A DNA stretch of 44,109 nucleotides from a virus: IMG/VR virus record IMGVR_UViG_3300031539_000087, positions 1 to 44,109 of that record; one strand, given 5' to 3'. A program made the translations under genes and the position numbers. Below are positions 1 to 9,265 of the stretch, one piece after another. Every line of letters begins with the position of its first letter. Position 1 is the first letter of the stretch. Below the pieces are notes generated by a model, which saw only the letters and a list, made by a program, of their open reading frames with translations, had not been told where the DNA came from and did no database searches.

Positions 1-709
1 GGAACAGATGCCGGTAATCAAACAACGCCTTGGCAGGCTTGAGCGCTCGTAGGATCAACCCGTTGTTGAACTGAAGGATGAAGGGGTCAAGCGGGAATCC
101 CGTCCCGAACTCTCCTTCGATGAGTTCGCCATCGGGACCAGTCCACGTCGTCTTGTCTTCGACGTTGATCTCAAACGTGTGTTGGTCGTTGAGTCCCCAC
201 GCCGAGTTGGGATCGTACTGGAACGCTACCTTCTCCAACACGGTGATCCGAGCATCCGTCAGAAGCTCAAGACCCTCTTCTTGTGTGGGCAGCGTTCCAC
301 CTTGAAGCAACAACTCGATCATGCGCTTCAAAAAGCACCGGAACGTCAGGTCTCCGTCAATAATCGGGAACTGGTTGTTGGACACATCTGGGAACACCAG
401 TGTGCCGACCATCTGCCAGAGGAACTCCGGCCGGGTGAAATCCACATCGCTATCAAGCGAAGCTTCGGTCAGGAGGATCTGGAGATCAGCAAGGGTCTCA
501 GCAGCCGCTTGGAACTGGAGGTAGTAATACGGCCCAGGGATTTGTGCGACGTAGTTGGAAGCAAGTACCCGTCGAAACGTCGTGAGGATCTCATCGACGA
601 TGTTCTGCTTGGTTGTCGTCGTCTGTTGCCCCCGCAGGGTAACGGGAGCCGGGTTCTGCGGGATGGCGTTTGGAAGAAACGGCTTCTTAGGGGTTTTGTC
701 CTTCGCCAT
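1..709 (-). CDS. Baseplate wedge-like structural protein (partial, C-terminus off the left edge)
   Basis: Reading the minus strand from the ATG at 709 gives an uninterrupted frame of 236 codons that runs off the window. It begins MAKDKTPKKPFLPNAIPQNP and ends, at the edge, in a segment containing LKPAKALFDYRHLF. The ATG overlaps the stop of the baseplate-J gene (TAATG), and GAGG lies seven bases upstream, so translation is probably coupled. Position directly after a J-like gene, together with a late 'KPA..L.DYR.LF' segment, suggests a wedge component acting like T4 gp7 or P2 gpI. That assignment is from gene order and a weak motif, not from a recognised domain. The plus-strand frames over this stretch are shadows of this gene. 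Confidence 0.75.
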   Translation of the reverse strand, partial: MAKDKTPKKPFLPNAIPQNPAPVTLRGQQTTTTKQNIVDEILTTFRRVLASNYVAQIPGPYYYLQFQAAAETLADLQILLTEASLDSDVDFTRPEFLWQMVGTLVFPDVSNNQFPIIDGDLTFRCFLKRMIELLLQGGTLPTQEEGLELLTDARITVLEKVAFQYDPNSAWGLNDQHTFEINVEDKTTWTGPDGELIEGEFGTGFPLDPFILQFNNGLILRALKPAKALFDYRHLF

Positions 710-3700
710 TATCCATCCTCAGCCACGGTGAGCACCAAATCACCAAGCGTGAAATACTCCAACTCACCGCCGTTGATGTTCCGTGGACCTTGATTCGCCA
801 CAGACACGACGTATGTGACGGTGTAGGCATGGATTGAAGGACGGTCGTCGTTGGACAACGAAACCAAGATGCGGTTTTGAGTGATCTCCTGGCGCTTCGT
901 TGCGATCTCCGCCGACGTTGCGGTGGGGAACTGGGCTTCTAGCGTGGCATCGTCTGAGAACCCAGGGATCGAAAGCCCCACGTTCCCGATGATGAACGCT
1001 TTGTTTGGAGCAGACTGCAACGAAGCAGGGTCCGCCGTCTGAAGCGTCATCTCCTTCTCATCTTGAAAGACACCTCGGAAATCATTTTCGCGGCCACCAC
1101 CTGTTGTCGTGGCTGCGCTCAACTCGTCCTCAATGAGCCAGACCTTCACAGTCGAAGAGGAGTACGGCTGGTTGTCGGTCCCCAGAAGCATGGTGTTGTC
1201 TCCCTTGCTTGCTGTCGTCAGAGGCTCACGGATAACCACGACGCCTGCATCACGCGCCAGGTTGGTCAGAGGCGTCGTAACGAATGAAACACCATTGGTC
1301 GAATCAATGACCGTGATGATGTCCGACTGACGAATGGATGCCCCCATCGGAAGCCCTCGGAGGAAAGATTCCAAATTGGTCTGCACCCCGGACTGGATCG
1401 CGTTGGTCGGAAACCCCGTCTGCTTGACCACAGTCGCTGAAATGTCGATAGGGGAGGCCACCGCGTCTTTGACAAGGATGTCGTAAGTGACACCCTTGAG
1501 ATTGTCGATGGCGTTTTGAGTCGTAACGATGACTTGGTTGGTCGTGTACTGAACGACGAAGTTCTCGTTGTACGAGTAATCCACCAAAAGAACCTGGCCG
1601 GACGTGATGTTTCCACCAGGGATGCGACGAATCGCTGTCGAGGTCGATTCGGTTCCGGGGATGATGGTGTAGTCGCTGACCCCCGATGGATCGTTGGGAC
1701 CACGGTACTGGATCGTTCGGGTGTTGTTGTAAACTTGGATAGTCAAAACACTGACCCCCAAGTTGTTCAAGTTCTCGTTGAACTCACCAATGATGACGTG
1801 AGACTCCGACGTGATGGGGATCAAGTTCCCCGACGGGACACCCTCCGTCGGCACAATGCGAATGAACGCTCCTGCTTGGGCACTGCGTCCAAGAACGAGT
1901 GGATCAGACACACGCCACAACTGCACGGACGACGCCGGGAGAAGCCCAGACACCTGCCCTGTGACCGACACCACCGAACTGACCGGCTGACGTGGCAACA
2001 CGAAGTCACGACTGATGACGTAACGGTAATCCCCCAGAACCACATCCCCCAAAGAAACGGAGGGCTGTGTGGGCGCCAACTGAATGGTTCGGAAATCGAG
2101 AACCGTGTACCCGTCCAGGTTGAAGTAGCTCCCACTGCTGGCGTTCCGCAACCCAAGCCCAAGGGACTGGAAATCCAACATCTCGGACAGAGGGTTGTCT
2201 TCGGTCAACGACGGGTCGAGCGAACGGAAGATCAAACTCAACGGGTTGCCGATGAGGACGAACTGTACGTCGAATGCTTCTTGGAAAATGAAAGCGAACG
2301 TGTCGGACACTGTGCCCGTAGCGGAGCCACGAATCCAAACATCCGCCTTCCCACCAACATGCACTGAGTTGGTGGGGTCGAAGTCCCGCTGCATGAGCGC
2401 GTTTCCGGCTTCGATGACGTTGGCTTCTTCGACACCGGGTTGATCCGCTGCTGATTGACGGATGCCTTGCTCCGTACCAACATCTACGGATGCCAGGGCG
2501 GAGCGAGCCCGAGTAGCCAATTGGATGTTGGTTTCAACCCCCTCGCCTCCGAACGTGCGGTTCTGGTTGGTAACAGCAAGTCCAGGGACGTTGCTGACAA
2601 TGGAACCGATCTGGCCACGACTGACGTTTCCGGCCGTTCCGGTCTGTTCGGCTTGAACCGGCACATCCACCGAATAGAGCCCGGTCGTTGGATCAAAGAA
2701 GGCCGCCGAGTTCTCAACAGGAATCCGTGAATCCTGCGTTGTGGCATACGTGACGCTGCCACTGGAAACCCGAGTTCCCAAAGGAATGACCAACGTCCTG
2801 GTGGGCGTAGACCTCGTGAAAAAGGTGACGATGCCACGGGCTTGTTTGCCACTGAGACGTGTCTTCCCGTTCCTCGCAGCTAGTTGATCGAAAGTCTGGT
2901 CGATGATGAACTGCGCGTCATCTGGGCGCGAAAGTGCAAACGCAGCTTGAAGGGCTGTCTTGTACGCCGACTGGGTGACGGGGATAGGGTTCCCGGCTGC
3001 CGTCAAACCATCAATGGCGAGCAACGTGTCGAACGACTGCGAACGGTGAAGGAAGTCCGTCAGGAATCGAAGCCGGACAGTCTCCCCAGAAAAGGGGTCC
3101 ACGAACACGTCCCTAATAACCGCTCCTGGTTGCAACGAAACTTCAGGAGTCGTTCGTTGGAGGTCGGTGATTACGTTCTGCTGGATCTGGAGCTGGGAGA
3201 CCGTGGGGAAAGATCCGACAGTCAATGTCACAATGGTCGGGTTGCCGGCTACCTCAATGGAGTTCGGAGATTCGATTTCAGTGAGTGCCTCTTCGTCGTA
3301 AAAAACCGACCGGGCCACATAAAACAACGGCTGATCTGTCGGAAGGCTAGCGAATCCTCCAATGGGAACCGTAGCGGGGGTGTTGGTCGGACCTGCCAGA
3401 CGGTTGTGGTTGAATGAATAGAAGAAGCTCTCAACCACCGTCTCCAACACGTAGCTGGAACGGATACTCGTCGTGCCTTCAGGGACTTCAAACTGCTGTA
3501 CGAAGTCCGTCTTGAGCAAATTCTTTTGCTCGTTCTCTGTGATGGCCGCTGCAAGCTCAGGGGTGAGCGTCACATCTTCAAGGCGCTCAATGATGTCGCC
3601 GCCTTTAGTCTGAGTCTCTTGGACTTTGACGTACAGGGGGTCCGCAGCCACCGTGCCATCGGCGTTCGTGGCAATCGCATTGTCCGATTGAAACGAAGCC

Positions 3701-4239
3701 AGAGTTTGGGCTTCAAATTCGGGAGCACCATCCGCTGCAATGTCGATGTTGATGCGCTGGTATCCGGTGGCGCCACCGCCACTGAACTGAGACGCATAGA
3801 AGTTGATGCCACGAAACCGGGAGTCGTCTACTCCTTGGATACGAAGGACAACGCTGTCGTTGGTGCGCTCGACAGTGAAGTTGGTCGGCACCGTAGCGAT
3901 GACGCCAATGTCCGACTGCTGAACCAACGTGGCCCGGATCTCCGCAGAAGCGGACACCGCTCCTGAAAACGAAATGGAGCGGATACGGATGATGTTCTCA
4001 CCCGAGGCTAGTTCAAGACCATCTGCAAAAGCGGATGGGTTGGGGATCTGAAACTCGGTTCCTTCAAAAACAATGAAGTCCGGGTCGGAAACGAAAGGAC
4101 CCCCACGGATGGAGATCTCCATGTCCACCGTATCGCTGTCTACGACTCCCTTGTAGAACTGGTTGGGGATAGTCGTCGAGTACACCGTGGTGACACGAAG
4201 TACGCCGTCGGGGCCGTAGACTTGTGGTGTGGTGGCCAT
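709..4239 (-). CDS. Baseplate J-like wedge protein (gp6/gpJ family)
   Basis: This 1176-residue protein should be the main wedge subunit that links wedges around the hub and transmits the contraction signal. The baseplate-J signature lies at about residues 490-650: a beta segment with TRTLVIPLGTRVSSG, then VPVQAEQTGTAGNVSRGQIG, then NIQLATRARSALASVDVGTE followed by a segment about pairing residues in successive steps. Residues 1-170 look like beta-sandwich (fibronectin-like) modules preceding it, and residues 700-1176 form a long beta-rich extension. Typical J proteins are 300-660 residues, so this one is about twice as long. It starts three bases after the gp25-like gene ends and overlaps the next gene as TAATG. 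Family assignment is firm; the roles of the flanking extensions are inferred. Confidence 0.9.
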   Translation of the reverse strand: MATTPQVYGPDGVLRVTTVYSTTIPNQFYKGVVDSDTVDMEISIRGGPFVSDPDFIVFEGTEFQIPNPSAFADGLELASGENIIRIRSISFSGAVSASAEIRATLVQQSDIGVIATVPTNFTVERTNDSVVLRIQGVDDSRFRGINFYASQFSGGGATGYQRINIDIAADGAPEFEAQTLASFQSDNAIATNADGTVAADPLYVKVQETQTKGGDIIERLEDVTLTPELAAAITENEQKNLLKTDFVQQFEVPEGTTSIRSSYVLETVVESFFYSFNHNRLAGPTNTPATVPIGGFASLPTDQPLFYVARSVFYDEEALTEIESPNSIEVAGNPTIVTLTVGSFPTVSQLQIQQNVITDLQRTTPEVSLQPGAVIRDVFVDPFSGETVRLRFLTDFLHRSQSFDTLLAIDGLTAAGNPIPVTQSAYKTALQAAFALSRPDDAQFIIDQTFDQLAARNGKTRLSGKQARGIVTFFTRSTPTRTLVIPLGTRVSSGSVTYATTQDSRIPVENSAAFFDPTTGLYSVDVPVQAEQTGTAGNVSRGQIGSIVSNVPGLAVTNQNRTFGGEGVETNIQLATRARSALASVDVGTEQGIRQSAADQPGVEEANVIEAGNALMQRDFDPTNSVHVGGKADVWIRGSATGTVSDTFAFIFQEAFDVQFVLIGNPLSLIFRSLDPSLTEDNPLSEMLDFQSLGLGLRNASSGSYFNLDGYTVLDFRTIQLAPTQPSVSLGDVVLGDYRYVISRDFVLPRQPVSSVVSVTGQVSGLLPASSVQLWRVSDPLVLGRSAQAGAFIRIVPTEGVPSGNLIPITSESHVIIGEFNENLNNLGVSVLTIQVYNNTRTIQYRGPNDPSGVSDYTIIPGTESTSTAIRRIPGGNITSGQVLLVDYSYNENFVVQYTTNQVIVTTQNAIDNLKGVTYDILVKDAVASPIDISATVVKQTGFPTNAIQSGVQTNLESFLRGLPMGASIRQSDIITVIDSTNGVSFVTTPLTNLARDAGVVVIREPLTTASKGDNTMLLGTDNQPYSSSTVKVWLIEDELSAATTTGGGRENDFRGVFQDEKEMTLQTADPASLQSAPNKAFIIGNVGLSIPGFSDDATLEAQFPTATSAEIATKRQEITQNRILVSLSNDDRPSIHAYTVTYVVSVANQGPRNINGGELEYFTLGDLVLTVAEDG

Positions 4240-4241
4240 GT

Positions 4242-5387
4242 TTAGAACCCTGGAATCCCGAGAGGCGCAAGACCCAGTGACAGACCGTTCGTGCCAACCA
4301 ATGCAGCAGCGCCGGGAGCTGCGAAGACTGTGGAGATGAACACCGGCTCGCCTGAAGCGTTCTGAGCAATGATGTTGGTCTGGAAGACCGTTGGATCACT
4401 GGCAGCCGGGTTGGTCGTCACCGAGACGATGTTGTAGAGCCGCTCCTTGAGCGTAATCTCTTGAAGTTTGGCCTTCTGCGTCTGGAGGCGCTGGAAGAAG
4501 GTGACAGCGCGGGTCACATCTTCGTTGATGGACATCCGCACGGCTCCTCCAGCTTTGGACCCAATACGTTCCATCAGCGTCGTGCCAATGCGTGGGTGGA
4601 AAGGGTTGGACCCCTTCCGTGTGATGACCATCTTCAGAACTTCTTGATTGAGCAAATCTTCGTTACGAACGATGAGAGGCTCTCCCGTTGCAGCGAACCG
4701 GATGTCGTTCTCGATCCCCGTAGCACGACATCGACGACATCGTTGGATGTATGTCACATAACTGACCTTGAAGACGGGGTTGCCCTGGATCGGCTCGTTG
4801 AACTTTGGAAACCGAGTCGTGATGACTTTGAGGTCATTGATGTTGGCCAGATTGGTGACTTCCGTGGCTTCCGCCATCCCCCATGAAGGGTAAACCTGAC
4901 GCCCACGAGCCCTGGTTTGGAAATCAAGACCCAAAGTCTTGGCGGCATCCCCGCTCACCACAACACGCGAAGAGGGACCAAGCTCAGATTGGTCTTGGAT
5001 CACCAACACGCCGTCCCGACTCGTCACTGTGATTTTGACGCCGGCCGTCATCAGAGCAGCGTTCAACACCGACACGATACGCTCCGTTGGGAGACGGGGC
5101 CCAATCGGGAGAACGATGCCGGTTACCGACATCGTGCGGTTCCCGATGGTAAGGGTGTTCGCACATTTGTCGATGCTGTAGGGGCCCGACTTCGCTGCCG
5201 TCAAAGTAGCGGCTGAGAAACGACCTTCCGGTGGGATGTTGACGACGTTGTTCGCCGTGATCCTCACCATGTTGGCAGAAGCTACAGGTTGACGCGTAGA
5301 CAAACTTCGCCTGTCCTCACCGAGAGGGACTACCTCTTCAATGGTTAGGTGGCGGCACTCGTGCCCAAGCTGGAAATCGAAACTCAT
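4242..5387 (-). CDS. gp25-like baseplate wedge protein with extra N-terminal domain
   Basis: A 381-residue protein whose C-terminal half (about 210-335) matches the GPW/gp25 style: a CRRC motif (C217, C220), then GIENDIRF, a helix LLNQEVLKMVITRKGSNPF and HPRIGTTLMERIGSKAGG. gp25 joins the wedge to the sheath's first ring in T4-type tails. The N-terminus (HLTIEEVVPLGEDRRSL, RQPVASANMVRI) precedes a separate module at about 91-160 (RLPTERIVSVLNAALMTAG ... VLVIQDQSELG ... TLGLDFQTRARGR). That module resembles the small domain found in flagellar and hook proteins and in phage sheaths. Classical gp25 is about 130 residues, so this is an enlarged form. Start chosen at the first ATG because the leading 40 residues look native to the family. 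GAGG lies only two bases before it, which is close. The stop is followed by the J gene after two bases. Confidence 0.82.
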   Translation of the reverse strand: MSFDFQLGHECRHLTIEEVVPLGEDRRSLSTRQPVASANMVRITANNVVNIPPEGRFSAATLTAAKSGPYSIDKCANTLTIGNRTMSVTGIVLPIGPRLPTERIVSVLNAALMTAGVKITVTSRDGVLVIQDQSELGPSSRVVVSGDAAKTLGLDFQTRARGRQVYPSWGMAEATEVTNLANINDLKVITTRFPKFNEPIQGNPVFKVSYVTYIQRCRRCRATGIENDIRFAATGEPLIVRNEDLLNQEVLKMVITRKGSNPFHPRIGTTLMERIGSKAGGAVRMSINEDVTRAVTFFQRLQTQKAKLQEITLKERLYNIVSVTTNPAASDPTVFQTNIIAQNASGEPVFISTVFAAPGAAALVGTNGLSLGLAPLGIPGF

Positions 5388-5416
5388 GTCCTCAATGGGG
5401 GTGGGGTATAGGCGTT

Positions 5417-6364
5417 CTATGCAGTAGAGAAGATGTCGTCGTCCGGGTCGTCCGCCCAGAGCGTGTCGTACATGGACAACCCCGTAGGGTCCTCACCCGT
5501 TCCGAGATTGACGGAGTTCATGTCCGGGACGCCCTCTTCGTTTTTCACATAAAACACGGCGTCGATGGCTTCGACGATTTTGCACAAATGAAGCTCTCGA
5601 TGGAAAAGCTCAGGGCTAGGTAGTTCAGGCATCCGTCCCACCGTCCCACCTACGGATTGAACAAGAATCGCATCTTGTTCCTCCATAAGCTGTTCCCGTA
5701 AATCCATGAGTTTGATGATCCTCTGCTCCATCAGATTTCGTTTCTCTTGGATAGCTTGCCGTGTCCACCGTCGCGCATAGTCCATTTTGATGACAATGCT
5801 TGCTGCTGCGTCACTGATGTCGATGTCCCGACCGATACGCCGATTGGGATCCCGGCTGAAGGTGGAAAGACCCATCGGGTTGCGGCCTCCGATCCCGTAC
5901 CCCGTCGTGCTTTCCAAACTGATGATGCCGTAATACGGCTGCAAATCCGTGACGCCAGGTACGTGTGCCACCGTGACTTCAGCGTTGGGATCATCGTTCG
6001 GGTTGTCCTCTGGATCGCTACCTCCATCAAAAAACACAGTGTCTGGTTGTAAGAACAACGAAATATCCGTCGGGTTTCCTCCGTTAGCGATATACGCAAT
6101 CAGGAGTTTTTCCAAACTAGATCCGGCACTAACGATAAGCGCTTTTCGCTGCTCCGTTACTTTAGGCACCGTTTCCAAACTCCCGTCCTCATTTCGAACC
6201 ACCGTGGAGGAAGTTTGGTATTTGACAGTGATGCTTCCAATTCGTCTGAGTTCTGCTTTGATGACAGCCAGACGTGGATCAACCGCCTGTCGCTCCTTCA
6301 AGACGAAAGAGCGAAAGAACTTCCACTGAGTCTGGCGGAAAACACCAAGGTACGAAAAAGACAT
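5417..6364 (-). CDS. Structural protein of unknown function, baseplate operon
   Basis: A 315-residue protein I do not recognise. It starts MSFSYLGVFRQTQWKFFRSF and contains a mostly beta central part with an acidic, asparagine-rich loop (DPEDNPNDDPNAE, about 117-129). A charged helix follows at about 195-235 (WTRQAIQEKRNLMEQRIIKL, MDLREQLMEEQD), and the tail is acidic (WADDPDDDIFS). There is no signal peptide or membrane segment. The ATG abuts the stop of the 871-aa gene without a gap, and 29 bases separate its stop from the gp25-like gene. Context makes it a wedge or wedge-associated virion protein. The long charged helix could serve an interaction role, but that is inference. Confidence 0.75.
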   Translation of the reverse strand: MSFSYLGVFRQTQWKFFRSFVLKERQAVDPRLAVIKAELRRIGSITVKYQTSSTVVRNEDGSLETVPKVTEQRKALIVSAGSSLEKLLIAYIANGGNPTDISLFLQPDTVFFDGGSDPEDNPNDDPNAEVTVAHVPGVTDLQPYYGIISLESTTGYGIGGRNPMGLSTFSRDPNRRIGRDIDISDAAASIVIKMDYARRWTRQAIQEKRNLMEQRIIKLMDLREQLMEEQDAILVQSVGGTVGRMPELPSPELFHRELHLCKIVEAIDAVFYVKNEEGVPDMNSVNLGTGEDPTGLSMYDTLWADDPDDDIFSTA

Positions 6365-8980
6365 CTATTCGCTCGATGAGAAAAGAGCCTTGAACAGTTC
6401 AAGGGCAATGGTGGGGAGACCACCAGCCAAAAGGACGACACCACCGCCGTAGGTCTCAGGAGGATCGAAAGGTTTGTTGTCAGCGTTGACGAGAGCGCTC
6501 AGCACCCCATCTGTGCCATTGGCTACAACAACCAATCCTGAAGTCGGAGGAATGGAGATAAACAGGTTGAGGAGCTGTTGAATGATGGCGTTGATGCGGT
6601 TGAGAAACGCCTGCAACTCGATGATGCGGGACTGGAGCATCTCGATGTACTTGTTGATGAGGTCGGCAAGCCCCTGGATGGCTGCTTGGATGGCTTTGAG
6701 CAGAGCAAGGAGCTGGTCGAAAAAACGGTCAATGTCTGGCAGCCCTTGGGGGAACAGCCGAATAGCGATCCAGCCCTCTTCTTGAGGACGTTGGATCGGT
6801 CCAGCGGCTACCTGAAGGGCAAACTGCGCAGCAGCGAACACATCATCGGGAATCAAATTCCTGACGTATTCAACAAAAACGGGGGCATACGGATCTGAAT
6901 TCGTGGCGCTCGTTGCTCGTGAGTAGAGAACAGGAGCGAACTCCACCGAACTGTCACTGGAGCTGTCAGGAGCATTTGGATTTATGAAAAAATGACTCCC
7001 GGCAAAAAGGCGGTCCTTATTCTCGTAAATGTTCCAGCAGGCTTGGGCTACCTGTTTGTCACCGTCGTACCCCAAAGATGCCTGGTTCAGCGCAAGCCCG
7101 TACAGCGTGTTGCTGTCGCTGAGAGCATCGAAGATAGAAAACCCTGTCACTTCACCAGGAGGGGGGTGTACCGGTGGGTTTTCTGCGGAGCCTCCAAATG
7201 TGAAGTTCAGGAGCGGTTCACAACGATCCACCACAGCTTTTAACAACGAAGCTGGAGGGTTGTTTGTCGCAATAAGTTCGTTCGCCAGGTTGAGGCAAGC
7301 TTTGCGAAGTTTCCGACGCCATCCCGCAGGGTTGACTTTGGTACGGTTGAAGTATTTGGCGGATTTACGGCGCCCCGTCAACCGAGGCATCAGAACCTGG
7401 GCCTTGGTTTCCAACTGAGTAGCCCGACGTGCTTTGGGAACAAACCCATTCCAGTTGCTCGGGATAGGGTTCCCATCGGCATCCTTCATCCCCTCTTCTG
7501 GTGGGAAAAAGAGTTCGGTGTCGCCCTCACCCAGAAGGACATCAATGTCCGCACGACACAGAACGAGCAAAGCCAAAGCTTCCGTCACACACTGGAGGTA
7601 CGCTTCGGTGTTGGCGTCGGGGAACGAAATCTCAACCGGGAATGACGGATCTCCGATGTCTCCTTGAGTGACCTCCGGGTTGTCCATCGCAACCGCCGGT
7701 TGAGGTTGCCGAAGAATAGTGTTGTCCACCTTCCAGGCCCGATCCTCCACACTATTGATGGCACGCGAAACGGCTCGGACACGGACAAAGTAAGAAGTAG
7801 GTTTGGTCTTCGGCCCTCGTTTGACTTTGCCGGTGCTTCCGTCTTGCTCCCAATCCGCATCAAACGGAAGATCTTTGGCCAGGATGGTCGTGCCGTATCC
7901 GCGTCCCGGATAGAACAAACTAGCCGAAACCGGGACGTAGAAGGAACGCTGAAGGAAGTAGTCGTTGTCCCTTAGTTGAGCCAGGTCGATGGGGGCCTGG
8001 GACGCAATACTTTTGAACGTATAGACCCGAGCACCGTCCGGTTTGATTTTGCTTTTCGCTACCGCCTGATTGAAGTTGATGAGTCCGGTGGTTTCGATTT
8101 GATCGTAGCCCCCGGTCAACAAGGCAGGGTCTCCGTTGGGATCCGACATGATGCCACCGTTGATTTTGCCTGGCTGCTGAGTCAACTCCAACGTGGGGAG
8201 CCCAACCTGTTGATCGAACCACAAAGGAAGCCCGTCTCGGACGGTCGAGATCTCGATGATGAAACCCTTGGGAGCGAACTGAGCGAAGTTTGTGAGGAAG
8301 TTGCCCGGCACCGGGGCCATCGCCCAGGTCAGATTGACTGCATCAAACGGAGACTGCCCTCCACTCTTGACCGCAGAAAACAAACCCTTCCCAAAAGTGA
8401 GAACGCTTGCGCCATCTAAACCGTATTTGGCTTGGACTTGAGTGACCTGGCCGACGGTCTTCATCTTGGGCGGCTTGCGATTGAAAAGCTGGAGGATGCC
8501 CTGAAGCAATCGGGTGATGCGCTGCACGTTGGAGATATCTGCCCCAACGTAAAGGAACACCGCAATGCAGGCGGAGAAGGGCGAAATGTCCGGGCGGTTG
8601 GGGTCGCGCTTGTCCACCAACCGAGTGATCATGCGCTGCTCGTAGGCTTGAAACCCTCCGCGAAGCTCTTTGAAATCCGGGCCCTTGATGATGTAGAAGT
8701 CGCCGTGGATGTAAAGGCCCGCGTTGCGTAGATCGTTGAGGATCTGCTGAATCAGCGCAAGGATGGCTTCGATGATCGCAATGATGGGGTCAAGGAACGC
8801 CCCGATGAAGACCTTGAGAACCTCCAGAACCGCCAGCAGGATGTTCAGGATGTTGATGAGGATCGAGAAGAAGGTGTTGACCGCATCACGCACCGGCTCC
8901 AAGAAATCCGGCGTGACGAACTCAATGGTTCCCCACGATCCCGATACTTGATCGAGTGGTCCTCCTTCGGGGTTTGGCAC
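6365..8980 (-). CDS. Large baseplate-region protein with amphipathic/hydrophobic helical ends
   Basis: 871 residues, function not recognised. The N-terminal part (about 28-86) and the C-terminal part (about 745-812) are both long runs of Leu/Ile-rich helix, for example FFSILINILNILLAVLEVL and LLALLKAIQAAIQGLADLI. The centre (about 90-740) is beta-rich and includes a fibronectin-like strand pattern near TSYFVRVRAVSRAINSVEDR. The start codon is GTG, supported by a strong ribosome site GGAGG (8988-8992) seven bases upstream and by the TAAGTG junction with the preceding gene. No signal peptide is seen, and the helical ends carry charged residues, so they are more likely interaction helices than ordinary membrane spans. 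A role in anchoring peripheral baseplate parts or in membrane contact during injection is possible but speculative. Confidence 0.75.
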   Translation of the reverse strand: MPNPEGGPLDQVSGSWGTIEFVTPDFLEPVRDAVNTFFSILINILNILLAVLEVLKVFIGAFLDPIIAIIEAILALIQQILNDLRNAGLYIHGDFYIIKGPDFKELRGGFQAYEQRMITRLVDKRDPNRPDISPFSACIAVFLYVGADISNVQRITRLLQGILQLFNRKPPKMKTVGQVTQVQAKYGLDGASVLTFGKGLFSAVKSGGQSPFDAVNLTWAMAPVPGNFLTNFAQFAPKGFIIEISTVRDGLPLWFDQQVGLPTLELTQQPGKINGGIMSDPNGDPALLTGGYDQIETTGLINFNQAVAKSKIKPDGARVYTFKSIASQAPIDLAQLRDNDYFLQRSFYVPVSASLFYPGRGYGTTILAKDLPFDADWEQDGSTGKVKRGPKTKPTSYFVRVRAVSRAINSVEDRAWKVDNTILRQPQPAVAMDNPEVTQGDIGDPSFPVEISFPDANTEAYLQCVTEALALLVLCRADIDVLLGEGDTELFFPPEEGMKDADGNPIPSNWNGFVPKARRATQLETKAQVLMPRLTGRRKSAKYFNRTKVNPAGWRRKLRKACLNLANELIATNNPPASLLKAVVDRCEPLLNFTFGGSAENPPVHPPPGEVTGFSIFDALSDSNTLYGLALNQASLGYDGDKQVAQACWNIYENKDRLFAGSHFFINPNAPDSSSDSSVEFAPVLYSRATSATNSDPYAPVFVEYVRNLIPDDVFAAAQFALQVAAGPIQRPQEEGWIAIRLFPQGLPDIDRFFDQLLALLKAIQAAIQGLADLINKYIEMLQSRIIELQAFLNRINAIIQQLLNLFISIPPTSGLVVVANGTDGVLSALVNADNKPFDPPETYGGGVVLLAGGLPTIALELFKALFSSSE

Positions 8981-9265
8981 TTACCGTCCTCCCCCATGTA
9001 AAAGACGCTGACGTTTCTCCGCCATCGCGTTGATGGTCTTCTGGTCGTCCGCAATCTGCATTCCCAGAAGCTCACCCAACTTCTGCAATAGGAGCGCTTG
9101 CTTCTTGAACGTCGGCAACGTCTTGATGATTGTGTCTTCGTCCTTCTCCGAAGGATTCCAATCCCCCACAGGGAAGCCCATCTCTTTGAGACGACGCTCG
9201 ATCTCCTCCTTCGTCATCTTGGAGACATCGAAGTTGGCTTTGTCGTACTCGTAGTTGATGTTCAT
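8981..9265 (-). CDS. Small helical protein, unknown function
   Basis: 94 residues starting MNINYEYDKANFDVSKMTKE, almost entirely predicted helix, highly charged, with a C-terminal HGGGR. The start at 9265 is chosen because GGAG sits about eight bases upstream and the ATG overlaps the TGA of the giant gene (ATGA). The same frame is open upstream to 9397, but that part lies inside the giant gene and is Arg-rich like a shadow. Its stop is immediately followed by the GTG of the 871-aa gene. Size and place suggest a small assembly partner or linker of the flanking large proteins. No domain is recognised. Confidence 0.75.
   Translation of the reverse strand: MNINYEYDKANFDVSKMTKEEIERRLKEMGFPVGDWNPSEKDEDTIIKTLPTFKKQALLLQKLGELLGMQIADDQKTINAMAEKRQRLLHGGGR
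8988..8992 (-). promoter_or_regulatory. Strong ribosome binding site for a GTG start
   Basis: GGAGG within GGGGGAGG on the minus strand, seven bases before GTG 8980. It decides the start of the 871-aa gene and overlaps the last codons of the 94-aa gene. Confidence 0.75.

Noticed and set aside
179-793. 204-codon plus-strand open frame at the left edge
   Set aside because: It crosses the junction of two minus-strand genes whose products make structural sense; the plus product is Arg/Leu-rich.
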